This document shows positions 1 through 11,260 of a DNA stretch of 64,000 nucleotides, one piece after another. Origin of the DNA: Panulirus ornatus (Eukaryota; Arthropoda; Malacostraca; Decapoda; Palinuridae). The stretch's first letter is position 1. Each line of letters begins with the position of its first letter. Under the pieces are notes generated by a model that did not search any database, was not told the DNA's origin, and worked only from the letters and a program-made list of their open reading frames with translations. The translations under genes and the position numbers were made by a program. The stretch is from the NCBI RefSeq assembly GCF_036320965.1, contig NC_092235.1, positions 24,258,476 to 24,322,475 on the forward strand, read 5' to 3'.

Positions 1-990
1 AGTAGATGAGGTTTCGCTGGAATTATGCAAACAGTAAATGAATCGTACATGATCAGAATAGGCAAAATCTGATAATGTTCAAGGGTTATGTTAACGCTGG
101 GCATTAATCAAGGCAAGAGAATTAAGAATGCTTTAAACTATATCATCTCTGTATCCAGATTATTGCAGTAGCGATTACCTTGATCGTCAGGAGGATGGTC
201 TCAAGTTTGTTGCAAATGTTTTTGAAAAGGTACTTATTCTGCGCAGAAATCTGCCATTCGGGAAGAATATCATGTTTTGAAAGGGGAATACATTTGATTA
301 AAGTGGTGGGACGGACTCGTGTTTATCATGGATAAGATCATGGGGTTTAAGTACTCGTGTAACTGAATTCTTTCATCACTGGAGGCCCAGTTATTGGGCG
401 TATGGCAGTGAAGATGAACGTAAGGAGTATTTTAATGTCAGAATATTATAAATCTCAGAGTATATGACCGTTAGCACAGTGTAGTTGGTATAGAAAACTT
501 GGATAACCAAGATTTGTTGGTTTATTTAGATAGGTAATCTTGTATGGATGTGAAGACTAGATTGGCCAACAACGTGATAATTTATTTGTAATACTGGGTA
601 TATGAAAGCTTGGGGAAGTTAAGGAGTTTGAAAACTATGTAAACATAAGAAGGTATGTGTGAAGTATTGCTAATACTGTACTTTTATAATGAAGTTATAG
701 TGAGGGAGTAACGATGGAAGGGATTGTAAAGAAAATAATGCCAGCCAGGTAATGCATACAAGTAAATGTCTTGACAAGGATGGAGAAAGATAGTAAAATG
801 ACATAGTTCAAATACTTTTTATTGGTCTTTATACCGTCGTTTCTGGGTTACAAGAAAGAAACCGATTCCACGAATCTGTTGATTATACAGGAATCTTTTG
901 AGCCATGATAACTTTAATTACATAAAGAATCTGTTAATCTTTAGTTATGTAAGAATTGTTTTACAGTTCGAGTCCGTTGATCCGTAGCGA
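1..990. other. No gene seen at the left edge
   Basis: AT-rich sequence with short scattered stop-interrupted frames only. I see no splice-bounded coding segment, RNA gene or clear transposon. A lone diverged copy of the TACCGTCGT word seen in the 6.5 kb minisatellite lies near 832-845. Confidence 0.4.
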
Positions 991-1043
991 TAATGTAAAG
1001 TCCATTGTACCGTGATTAATGTAAAAGTCCATTGTACCGTGAT
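991..1043. repeat. Tandem duplication of a 26-27 bp unit
   Basis: The unit starting TAATGTAAAGTCCATTG at 991 recurs at 1017 with one extra A. It contains TGTACCGTG, a relative of the TACCGTCG word that dominates the array at 6465-6795, so it may be an outlying member of that repeat family. Confidence 0.7.
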
Positions 1044-3980
1044 TCGGTTAGCAAACAGTTTTCCTTGATTTTGAAAGATTCTTATGAATTGCTGAGGTTA
1101 TCTGAATGTTGCAAACATGTTTAGTACTGTATACATCTCGCATAGTCAAATTGCAGTGCTGATGTACAGCTAATGGAGGAATAATTGATATTTTAGTGAG
1201 GTTATCGGCGGGTAGCGACCGAATGGAGAGAGCGGTAGGTTGGGGTGTAGTGTAGTCGAGCGAACTGACCCACACCAGGCGGCAGCCAGCCTAGCGCACC
1301 ATGTGGGACTTGGGCTGTGTGTGTGTGACCCTCCCTGACCCGGCGTCAGTGAGGTCAAATCAAACCTGTGTACTGGAACTGTGAAGTATTTAAGGTTAGG
1401 GCTACAGGCTGCCTTGTGGTGGCGGGCGAGGCTTGCTGTAAGTTGATGCTACGATATGACCGAGATCTGGGCCACGAGTCCACCCCACCACCGGTTCCAC
1501 CCTCATGCCACAGTAATTGTCCTCATTTTTCATCCTGACCCGGACGCCGACTTTTCTGTACACGCTGGCGTGCATATTTTCACCGGGAAGGAAATGGAGT
1601 TGTATTTGTTGATTTTGTGGATGTGGGATTCGTGGGCAAATCTTGTGCGTTAGTACAGGTATTATAGACATCTGCTGTCACTCTCTCCGTGGTTTAGCGG
1701 GAGTGTGCGATGGTTGTATGCTACATTTTCAAGGTGTAAATGGCGGGATGAGAGGTATGATGAGGTTATTATAGCCTAGTGAAGTATGGTGAAGGTGCGC
1801 GTGGAACGCGGGTTGTATAGTGTCGGCTGGGAAGGTCAGAGCACACGTACGCTGAGGTATGCAGATGATTTAGCATATATTGGACGGTAACAGTGTGTAG
1901 GGTGGTAGGGGCGACTCATGGTACCAGGGTGGGAGTTTCCTCGGGGCCACGGGGGTTGTTGTTAGGTTGGGGGAAGTGGCTGTTGTTGGGAGATGGAAGC
2001 CGTAGGGGAGGAGGGTGGTGTTAGGGGGTGGGGGGGATGGGTACGTATTTACCCAGGGCTTGTGAGGTCATGATGGTATCGGCCTGCCTTCTTCCCTCGC
2101 TCCCCGCTGCCCTCCATGCCCTTGACAACTGGGGAGTGCATGGATTAAAGTCCGGGTATGTCGGGTGCTGAAAACTATTTATTTATATTTTTTTTTTTGA
2201 GTCCTGCGATGATGCTCCATCTAATAATCTACTCGCTTGTAAGTCTGCAACAAATGTACTCAAATTTTCTGTTTTTCCTGCGTTTTTACAGTCCAGCTTT
2301 CTGAATTATGGGTTTGCTGAAAATGTATAAAAATTCCTTTGGTTAGATGAGGTTAGTAGAAGCTTGCATTGTTAGAAATTATCGGAATATAATATTTAAT
2401 GACTGAATTTAGGGATATACAACCAACTCTGGATTTTTTATTATGATTGCTTAAGGATCACGGATATTAGGAGCGTCCCCCGTTCTCGACAGCTGGTGAC
2501 CTTGCCTTTGACGTTTGCACAATAGAATCATGGAAGGTATTGATCGGGAATGAATAAGTTGAGGTAATTGAAGGTAGGCCAGTCTTGGTAAGGTTACGGT
2601 AGGTCAGCGGTTATTATTAATCGAGTTATGTGGATGCCGCCAATGACTTTAGTCCCCGAAACTGGTTGTTTGATTGTTATAAGCAGTAAACACAAACGGT
2701 TTGGCTAGGACTCTAGCCTAACCATCTGGTGGTCAAAGGTACTTTCACTTGGGAACTATTGTACAATGTAGTGTTTGTGAGATTTAATAGTCTAGAAGCT
2801 CTGAATTCGTGAGGATAGAAATGTTGGTCGACTTACCTGCCCCTTCTGTCGCATTTTGACTCCACTTTTAAATGGAAACTGTCGAGTATTGATAGCCCCT
2901 CGGTGTACATATATCTTCCGTTTATGTACCCGAATGAAGGAATTTTCAGAACTATTGTAGCTTTATTAAGAGGGCGAATGTCATGGCATGTCAAGCAAGA
3001 GGGGTGGTGTCATTAAGGAATCAAAAGGGAGAGAAGGTCGTCATTTGAGGCCAGGGAGGTTTCACAGTCAGACACGGGTTGGGATAAGTAAGGTGAGAGG
3101 TCACAGTTATTATCAGCAGGTAGGGTCAAGCAGGATGGAAGGGTTGGCATGGCAAGTTAGGCTTGAGATGGGTTTGTAGAAATGGAGGCATCAATAAGAC
3201 TGAGTATCCTGGGTGGCCAAGAAGAGGAGGGACAATAATTTTGGCTGGGTATGTATGAGAGGGAGGAAAGGGTCGATATATTTTGACGGGGAGAGGTGGA
3301 TGGTGCTCAGCAGAGGGGAGGGTCTTATAAGGCTGGGTTAGCAGAATCTTCAGAAGAGAAAGCAAAGATAGGCAGCAGATGTTGGGAGGGGGTTGGGGAT
3401 TAGCATATGCAGTTAACTGGGAGAAGGTCAGGTCAGGTAGCAACAGGAGATGGGAGTAGCGTGGAAGGTCGGTTTGAAATGTCACAGAACGGAGAAAATT
3501 AAACCAAGAAAAACTCTTAAGAATTCAGTTCATGGAATTTTTTCCCCTTCTAAAGACATTGATCACACAGACGCATGTTTGCATGAGTTTAGACCTGGAG
3601 GGAAAATGAGAAAAAAGTTAGATAATAGGCCTTAAAGGAAGACCTCGTAGGACGAGGAGAGTTTCACAATCTCCCGTCTGGGAAAACAGCAGATATAGGA
3701 TAGGTAAACCCCCTGATCATGAAGATATTAGGGAACACCATAGTCCTATAACTTTCCTTTGGTATTGTATCCCCAACGCCTATCGTGGCAAGGCTCTGTG
3801 TGTGTGGTGTGTGAGGTCCGTGACTTGGGTAGCCTCTGACCTGAGAGGTCAGTAGGAGCGGATGTTTGTGGAAACACGGAGGCGCTCCCAGGAATGCAGG
3901 AGAACTGTTTGGTGTGGTGGTCCTTACATCCTGTTCTGAGGATAACAGAACTTGGGATAGAGTTTACGATACATCCCATT
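1044..3980. other. Gene-free GC/CpG-richer stretch
   Basis: Short frames exist on both strands (for example 1402-1671 on - and 3126-3485 on -), but none resembles a known protein or is bounded by convincing splice signals. G-rich purine-biased sequence occurs at about 1900-2060 and 3000-3480. No repeat unit or RNA gene was recognised. Confidence 0.35.
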
Positions 3981-3984
3981 CGTC

Positions 3985-4703
3985 AGGGAGACGGGAAGAA
4001 GCATGTCCATCCGTCCTTGTACAACAATGCATCCAGGCCCCATGCCTCAATCAGCGGTATGGAGGCCTTTGCTACTCGCAGCATCAGCTTCCTGGACTTA
4101 ATCTACAGCGGGCGACAGAAACGCAAGGCCTCTGTAGTCCTGACCTTCGTCGACTTCACTGAACCCGTCGACCTAGTCACCCGCAACGTAATCAGCAGAG
4201 CCATCAGCCTCGGGTACCGGAGGAATCTCATTCCATAGCTTGCGGACTTCCTGAAGGAGCCTCGCTATCCGGGCTTTACGCTTTAACTGAGGGGGGGTCC
4301 GGTTCTACCTGTGACGCCCAAGAGGATTGTTGGAACCCTGGTATGTCCTGACCTCAGCAGGTGATATCCTAATGGTTGTATCTGCTGGAAGGAGGAATGT
4401 CGGCGATTCTACCATCGTTATTAAGGTCGACAACAGCACACCAGGATATGTCTCACTCTAGAACGACCTTTCGCAGTAGAACACCGCCACCAACAGTACC
4501 GTCAAACCAAATCTGGCATATCAGCCACACCTCCAGCTGTGTCATAGTCGTTACCATCTGGCTGGTTGGGGGGTTTCTCTCCAGATGGTTCATTCTACCT
4601 GGATTCTCTCTCTTGGTCGATAACGTAACATAGAAGGAAATCTTCGGCATCCATATCAAAACCCCTCCAGGTTTCCTCCATACATTCCTCGTAGGTTCAA
4701 GAC

Positions 4704-4767
<64 letters not shown>

Positions 4768-5110
4768 ACAGCCATTCTTCCCAGACTCTCCTTTCTCCCT
4801 CGTGTGGTCTCCCTTGTCCACAGCACGGTAGGTGATACTGGAAAGGCGTGTGCAAGAACATTGCTGGGGGTCTATCGACACACTGGTACCTACTCCCAAC
4901 CAACCCTCTCCAGCCATCGTCTGCACCTCATGCTTCGGACGAAGCAACTCGCACTGAGTGTCTTCATCAACGCCGCGACCTGCCACCGAGGAGCCCTCCT
5001 CCCGGAGTTGAAGTTCGCCTCCACAGCCACGTCAGGATCCATCGGAGACCATACCGGGCGCTGCAAGATTACCTGCGCAGAATTATCAGAGACTGTATAT
5101 TATTAACTTG
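3985..5110 (+). pseudogene. Decayed non-LTR retrotransposon reverse transcriptase fragment
   Basis: The + strand reads like a ruined jockey-type reverse transcriptase. At about 4070-4238 a frame gives SISFLDLIYSGRQKRK, then TFVDF with a degenerate AFDLVDR-like stretch, matching the usual order around the first catalytic aspartate. A stop follows, then LADFLKEPRY in the same frame. At about 4830-5000 another frame gives KACARTLLGVYRHTGTY and later ALLPEL, like the C-terminal tail of such polymerases (CRTILG...LP). A CA microsatellite sits between the two parts. Stops and frameshifts mean it is inactive. The family differs from the LINE at 30.5 kb. The N-terminal match is stronger than the C-terminal one. 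Confidence 0.5.
4707..4766. repeat. (CA)n microsatellite, about 30 units
   Basis: An uninterrupted AC dinucleotide run inside the retrotransposon remnant. It causes spurious poly-Cys-Val frames on the opposite strand. Confidence 0.98.
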
Positions 5111-5282
5111 GACACTATATGTTAATAAAGATGTGTGTGTTTGACACTCCTTGCCCCCTAGTGTTCGCGATAAACCCTACGGTAATTGTTATTATTTAAT
5201 ATTATTACGTACTTTGAAAAATCCTCACAGTACCGTAAATATCCGCTATTCAAAACTGTGCATCTTCTCCACAACTGTCATC

Positions 5283-5945
5283 TCTGCCACAACACACCCG
5301 CGCCACACAGCACAGCACGTCCCCGCCATACAACACCGTACATACCCACCACACAATACCTCCCCGTCACGCAACGCAATACAACCCTGCCGCACAACAC
5401 AACACATTCCTGCTGCAGAACGCAATACATATCCGTCGCACAGCGCGATACATTCCAGCCACTCCATACAACCCCGCCTCAACACACCTCCGCACAAGAC
5501 AGTACCTCCCCTCACAACACTGTATTTGACACACTACATCGCCGCAAAACATAATACATACCTGCCGCTCAACACGTTACTCCGCAACACAGCACAATTC
5601 ATCTTCGCCACAGCGCAATACATCCTCCTCACTAGACAAAACAACCCGGCCACACAGCACAACACATCCACGGCGGACAATGTATCTAAGGCACACAACA
5701 CAATACATTTACGGAACACAATACATACCCGCCCCGCAACACAATACATACCTGCCTCGCAACACAATACATACCCGCCACGCAACACAATACATACCCG
5801 CCACACAACACAATATATCCACTGCACACAAGACACAACACAACTCGGTGCCGCTCTGCTACAAAACACGTCCCAGCCACACAATACGTCCGTGCAACTC
5901 AAAATACAATCCCGGCAAACAGCACTTCTCCGCACAACAACCCGT
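5283..5945. repeat. Degenerate 23-bp minisatellite, roughly 28 units
   Basis: The repeat core is CGCAACACAATACATACC. Exact starts at 5735, 5758, 5781 and 5804 (last copy one base off) fix the period at 23 bp, and flanking units are more diverged. The + strand is strikingly poor in G, which also depletes stop codons in several frames. A 270-codon frame on + and a 133-codon frame on - run through it but are products of the repeat. Because 23 is not a multiple of three, every unit is read in a new frame, which argues against coding. Confidence 0.9.
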
Positions 5946-5999
5946 CAGTACAGCACAGGGTAGGTCATCATGACAGAACAGAAACAAAATATCGAACCT

Positions 6000-6350
6000 G
6001 TTAAGATGTACAGTGACGTCATATGGTTATAGTGACGTCATATGGTTGTCATTACTGTTGCCAGAAGGAGCGTGATTTTTTTTCTTGCCGTTGTCAACAT
6101 TAGCGTAGTGGTGTCATTGTGGCCAGCAGAAGTGTGACAGTCATCTGTGTTGCCAGGAGGAGGGTGGTGGTGATGCCATGTATCCTGCCAACATAAGCGT
6201 AGTGATGTCACCTGTGTTGGCATTGTGGAGCCTGGAGGTTACTGTTGCCAACGATGATGTCATTGGTCTTGTTTGGTGACGTCAGGCCTCACCAGCAGGA
6301 GCTTTGTGACGTCAGGTCTCGCCAACAAGGGCTTTTTGACGTCGCCTCTG
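6000..6350. repeat. Degenerate tandem array containing TGACGTCA motifs
   Basis: Loosely repeated segments share a core like GTTGCCAACATAAGCGTAG followed by TGATGTCA or TGACGTCA. Exact TGACGTCA palindromes lie at 6014, 6033, 6277 and 6307. A half-changed version (TTGACGTCG) follows near 6340. TGACGTCA is the consensus full cAMP-response element bound by CREB/ATF bZIP dimers. Whether these copies are bound is not known from sequence. Confidence 0.6.
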
Positions 6351-6464
6351 GCCTCCATGTCCTATGCCCAATCTTTACTGACTTGTACCAAAGTCATCTT
6401 GTTACTTTATAACTTGTAAAGTCCCCTGGTTACTTATAAAGTCCCCTTGATACTTTATATATTG

Positions 6465-6795
6465 TACCGTCGTTCTCAAGCACTGTACCGTCGTGTGCTC
6501 AAGGGCCGTACCTTCGTTCTCAGGCGCTGTACCGTCGTGTGCTCAAGGGCCGTACCGTCGATGTCATGCACTGTTCCGTCGTTCTCGGGCACTGTACCGT
6601 CGTTCTCGGGCACTGTACCGTCGTTCTCGGGCACTGTACCGTCGATTTCGGGCACCGTACCGTCGTGTGCTCAAGGGCCGTAACGTCGATCTCATGCACT
6701 GTACCGTCGTGTGCTCAAGGGCCGTACCGTCGTTCTCAGGCACTGTACCGTCCTGTGCTCAAGGGCCGTACCGTCGTTCCCAGGCACTGTACCGG
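6465..6795. repeat. Minisatellite with 21-bp and about 24-bp units (TACCGTCGT family)
   Basis: Two interleaved unit types share TGTACCGTCGT. One is 21 bp, ending TCTCGGGCA, with starts at 6571, 6592, 6613 and 6634. The other carries TGTGCTCAAGGGCCG. All three + frames stay open and encode CTVV, VPSFSGT or ALYRRS-type repeats, typical of a tandem array rather than a gene. Diverged relatives occur elsewhere in the left 15 kb. Confidence 0.9.
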
Positions 6796-9420
6796 CGGCA
6801 TAACAAGAAGCCCACCGCATTTCGTAGAGTGGTTGAAGACGATTCATAGCATCTCATGGCCCTCAGCCGGCCAGGGTGCGCGGCATGTTGCAGGGTTGCA
6901 AGAATGAGGACGTCTTAAGTGATGTATGTAAAAAAGGCGTCCCCGTTGGCTTTGTCTGTTGCTTAAATGCGGTCTTGACCTGCCCGTGGGGGAGGGGGAG
7001 TCTGGTAGGGGGGGAGGAGTGCATGAATAGCGCCTCATCCACAGCATTACTAGCCTCATTCAACACCCCCTCCCCCTTCTTTCTCGGCTCTCACACGCTC
7101 TGGGTTGTTTTCTTGTAAACCACCTATGACCTGACCCCTTGTGTGGTTGGGAAGGGTCACCTACCGCGCCCAAGAACTGGAGTTGCTGTTGTGAGTGTGT
7201 GTAATTGTCACTACTGTGAGACAGAGACGGAGAATTGCGCTCGTGTTGCCCCGTCTCTCAACCTTATTTATAAGTACCAAGCAGTCCCTCTTGTGTGTGT
7301 ATATACGCTCACACACACACACGTGTATCCTCAATGTAGATATTAATCATGGCTTCGAAGGTGTTTATAAACTTGACTCCTAAAGGCTGAAAGGTATTGG
7401 GGAGAGGGATAGACGAGAGGAGAAAGACTACCACAGCTTAACATTTATATAACGACCAATCCTCGATTGGCTCGCCTCATAGAAACCGTGGGAAGCAGCG
7501 GCCTTCCCCCTCGGGTCCAGGCGTTGGTGGGGGCAGGGACCAAGACCTCCTAAAACCACCTTTATTGTTCTCTGGAGAGCACACGGCATAGATGATTTGC
7601 ATACTGGAAATGCTCGAGAGAGATTGGGGTTCTTGATCTACATGACAGGCGAGGAGCAGGTGAAAAATATAACTACAGATCGTAAATAATACAAATAAAA
7701 GTCCTGATAGGAAGCTCTACCTTACTACCTGGAAGCTGCAGCAACATCACACTCAGTAGATTAGGGGATGTACAGAGCCCACTTGACCAGCTACTTTGCG
7801 GAGAGCACGCGAGTCGTCACGACCACCCCCCCTCCAGACAGCCTGATTCATCACATGGGTGTCTTGCACGCCTCATTACGGCTTGATATCGACGTTACAG
7901 CTTGGTAACTTGTTCCCTGGGCGCGTCACATAGCATGATGCTATGGGAAGTCATCTTCGACCCATGAGCTCAAGCGACATCGATTGCGGAGTAGACTACA
8001 AGCCGTCTGCATGGATGACGTCACCGGTTAAATTGCGGACGTAAGTCATTAACGCGACGTCGGATGAGGTCAGTTCTTGGTTGGTTCGTGCGTGACATCA
8101 TTGTTTCACCGCGACATCAGACACACGAAGTGATGTCACACCTTACCGTAGTTACTACCAGTTGGGTGTAACTGAAGTCATTGGTGTCAGAGGTCTTGTA
8201 ACTTCAGAACACAGATGACGTCACTGTCATCCCCAAATGTATAACGTAACTACAGTTACAACAGTCAGAAAGACGTCGAACTAGGGTGAGGTTGAGTGTC
8301 CTCCAAATAGCACTGGGTGTTGTAACCCCTTATTGTTGTGTAACACTGTGAGGTTGGGTCGAATCCGGGATCTTAAAAGTGCGGTCATATTTGATGTGGG
8401 TCATCCTGCAGCGTGACGTAGCGTGTGGTGTTGGCGGCGGCGGCCGGGGCATCAAGGCATTTCCTCCGGCAGCGGGACTCCGGAACCCCGACCGCGCTGC
8501 CTGACGTACCAAAGGCAACGCAGGCTGGAGCCGCGTCACACCCTCTCCGGTTGAACGTCGTAACACCATCCTGGTTTTATCAACATTCCTCTTAAACGTT
8601 ACGTCTCCATCGCAATAGATAATGATGCTCGCGTGTCTTTACGTATCATACGCATCTCGCTCAGTCATGAGGTCATTTCCGATCCATTACGTTCCGTAAT
8701 TATCGAAATTAGATGCTTTACTTTGGTTGCAGTACGGCAGATGAGATTACAATATTGGGGTTTCCTCCTGTACTGAAGCGGTTGATAATGGATGTTTGCA
8801 AAAGGACATTGATGGAAAGTATGGTTACCTAAATGTACATAAGAAATTATTAAGTCACATATACACTGGACAGACCTGGAAACTTTGTGGTTATAATTCC
8901 AGGACTGGGCTGTCTTTCTCTCATGCCCTTAAGTTTGTAGGCCGCCGTGAACTCTCGGTAGCGCATACCTTACTCCCTTCCCAGCCAACACCCTCATTCC
9001 ATTCACGCCTCACTTTATATATAGTCTCCTGCAGATGCACAGCTTCGTGTCTTTCCAGACCATCCCATTTCACATTGGAAATCCGAAGCTGTCCAAATAC
9101 ATTCCATCTAGCATCGTGATCTGTACTTAGCAGCCCCAGTCCTGTGTGTAGTATACCCATGTCGTATCTAGTGTGATGTTGGCCCAAGGTTCATATCTTT
9201 GATTACCCCAGGTGGTGGTTGTGGTGGTGGTGGTGGCGTGTGTGGTAGCGGTCACGGCCTGTCTAGGTATGTGGTGAATGCCGTATATTGACAGGTGGTG
9301 GGCAAGGTGCCTGCCTGACCTTGACCGTAACCCCTTTAGGCTCAGTCTCTTGTCCCTTTTTTTTTTTTTAAAGTTGTCAAATGATATTCTTTCCATTGTG
9401 TGTTATGTAGATTAGGTGGT
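6796..9420. other. Gene-free stretch with scattered CRE-like palindromes
   Basis: Exact TGACGTCA words occur at 8016 and 8216, with near matches at about 8058, 8093, 8130 and 8271. A short GC-rich patch with GGCGGCGGCGG lies at 8430-8530. A small CA run sits near 7308-7322. No coding segment could be supported. Confidence 0.4.
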
Positions 9421-9421
9421 T

Positions 9422-9444
9422 TGTGTGTGTGTGTGTGTGTGTGT
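9422..9444. repeat. (GT)n microsatellite
   Basis: About eleven uninterrupted GT units. Confidence 0.95.
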
Positions 9445-9635
9445 CGTCCCCCGTCATGACGGAGGCACCGTTGCGAGACGTGCTGGGAATGTTGGCCGGA
9501 CGGGAGAATGAATGAATGAAGTGATGTTGCGTCTCGGCTCGTGGGCCCCAGACGCCATGGTATTTCTCCTCTCCTGGAGTGCTCTATTAGCGCGTGGTTC
9601 CGTCGGCGTTCACTTCTTCCCGCCTACGCCTCACC

Positions 9636-9636
<1 letters not shown>

Positions 9637-9732
<96 letters not shown>
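9637..9732. repeat. (CT)n microsatellite, about 45 units
   Basis: A long polypyrimidine CT run with one A interruption near 9726. It accounts for the Ser-Leu repeat frames on the + strand between 9512 and 9851. Confidence 0.98.
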
Positions 9733-10229
9733 GCTGGATGGCCTCGAGTTTGAAGTATCGTCTTCAGTCGCTTTCTTCAGGTTTCAAGTGTCGCAGCCTC
9801 ATTGAAGTTCAGTTCTCCACTGTGTCTTCCCCGTGTGATCTAAGGTCGTAAGTAAGATGATCGAGTAATTGATTAATTATGCGGAAAGTTGGTGGTAATT
9901 ATTAATCCCCTGAAGACGACGATGATAATCCCTGAGCACGACGGCAACACGACACCTTGCATACGATCGCCTGGATTTTGGCGTGGCCCGACAGGTGATG
10001 ACATCATACATTCGATACGGCCAAGATTCGACCTACACACGCCAGGGAACTATATGCAACATATTGGTTATATAACATTAGCAACGCAGTATGTTGGTCC
10101 CAGACCCGGTTGAGTTGGGAGTAGACCTCGGAAGCCATCGTAAGGTATATGTAAGGGTCGGGTAAAGTAGCAGCTAGAGCTGTGGGGGTAGAAGAGTCTC
10201 CCGCACTGGAGTCATACGCTGTAACAAGT
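9733..10229. other. No gene seen
   Basis: Non-repetitive sequence with only short frames. I recognise nothing in it. Confidence 0.35.
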
Positions 10230-10259
10230 CTTTATGCATACGCTAAGTCGGTATGCTTT

Positions 10260-10261
<2 letters not shown>

Positions 10262-10299
<38 letters not shown>
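10262..10299. repeat. (AC)n microsatellite
   Basis: About nineteen uninterrupted AC units. Confidence 0.97.
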
Positions 10300-10636
10300 G
10301 ACACTGTAGTTGTTTGGCACCGTAGGCGACCCACAGCCCGAGGGAACATGTTCTCAGCAGAGCGAACCAGACGGCGGGTAGCCGTGTTTTTGTGGGCGTA
10401 GCGAGCGGGCTGCCCCATCCATAAAGAGGAACCATTAACCCCATTCGTAATGTCTTGTTGAGGCGGCCGAGGATGCATAGATCTTCAAGGTTAGCCAGCG
10501 CCTCACAGGTAAAGTTGTTACGGCCCGCCTTCCAGGAACCGAGGGCTTGCGGGGTCCCCATAGGAACCACAAGGATGTAGAAGAGGAAGAGGGAAAGTAG
10601 TCCTCGTCTTGACCGACCCAGGGTCAGGGAAGACAT
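10300..10636 (-). CDS. Possible small hypothetical ORF with hydrophobic N-terminus
   Basis: A - strand frame beginning at 10636 starts MSSLTLGRSRRGLLSLFLFY and runs on as a 134-codon frame whose last part is the CA microsatellite. A basic stretch followed by about ten hydrophobic residues looks like a signal peptide or signal anchor, and two N-glycosylation-type sequons (NFT, NKT) follow. No family was recognised, and no splice or promoter evidence was found. It could equally be a chance frame in this GC-richer region. Confidence 0.15.
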
Positions 10637-10845
10637 GCTGACCTATTAAGGCAATAGGACTCCCCCCCCCCCTTCCCCACGGGTATGGTACCAGGTCCGG
10701 CCTTTTGAAAAGGTCAGGTCAGAGGTCGAGACGACCCGAACCAACCAACGGTCGAAAGCGGCACTCTTCTTCGTCCTCCCAACACCAGGAGTGGATGGTG
10801 TTGTCCTTCACTTCTGCAACACCTCCAAGCCGTGTGGCGCGGTGA

Positions 10846-11125
10846 CTGAAATTCCGAGGAAGTCCTTGCCTTATAGTGCATACCCTTGAATTCCGAGGAA
10901 GCCCTTGCCTTGTAGTGTATACCCTTGAATTCCGAGGAGGCGTTTGCCTTATAGTGCATACCCTTGAATTCCGAGGAAGCTCTTGCCTTATAGTGCATAC
11001 CATTGAATTCCGAGGAAGCCCTTGCCTTGTAGTGTATACCCTTGAATTCCGAGGAAGCCCTTGCCGTATAGTGCATACCCTTGAATTCCGAGGAAGCCCT
11101 TACCTTGTAGTGCGTACTCATGTTC
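10846..11125. repeat. 39-bp tandem repeat, about seven copies
   Basis: GAATTC-anchored units start at 10888, 10927, 10966, 11005, 11044 and 11083, an exact 39-bp period, with a more diverged first copy near 10849. Copies differ by a few substitutions, for example TAGTGCATACC against TAGTGTATACC. Because 39 is divisible by three, both strands stay open: the - strand reads a 13-residue repeat RASSEFKGMHYKA and the + strand reads LEFRGSPCLVVYT. I treat it as a minisatellite, not a gene. Confidence 0.95.
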
Positions 11126-11190
11126 TGCCTAACGGAGAAATAAGTAAGCAGTGTACAAGAGATGGGTGGTCGTTTACGTAAACATACCAA

Positions 11191-11197
<7 letters not shown>

Positions 11198-11258
<61 letters not shown>
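11198..11258. repeat. (TA)n microsatellite
   Basis: About thirty uninterrupted TA units. Confidence 0.98.

Positions 11259-11260
<2 letters not shown>

Noticed and set aside
1150..1395. Possible trim71 5' non-coding exon ending at TTTAAG|GTTAGG near 1393
   Set aside because: The donor is acceptable but not distinctive; no promoter motif or other evidence ties it to trim71 19 kb away.
4453..4986. 177-codon - strand frame with a Cys-Val repeat
   Set aside because: Open only because the (CA)n run has no stop; the flanks are antisense to a decayed retrotransposon.
5151..5963. 270-codon + strand frame rich in His, Thr, Asn and Pro
   Set aside because: It spans a 23-bp minisatellite whose unit is not a multiple of three, so there is no stable repeated peptide, and G depletion removes stops.
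5283..6795. CRISPR-like arrays
   Set aside because: Units are head-to-tail without unique spacers, there are no cas genes, and the genome is eukaryotic.
9512..9851. Overlapping Ser-Leu-rich frames on the + strand
   Set aside because: They are translations of the (CT)n microsatellite in three frames.
10709..10735. AGGTCA-type nuclear-receptor half-sites (AGGTCAGGTCAGAGGTC)
   Set aside because: Spacing fits no standard DR element and similar words are scattered through the GC-richer region, so no site can be claimed.
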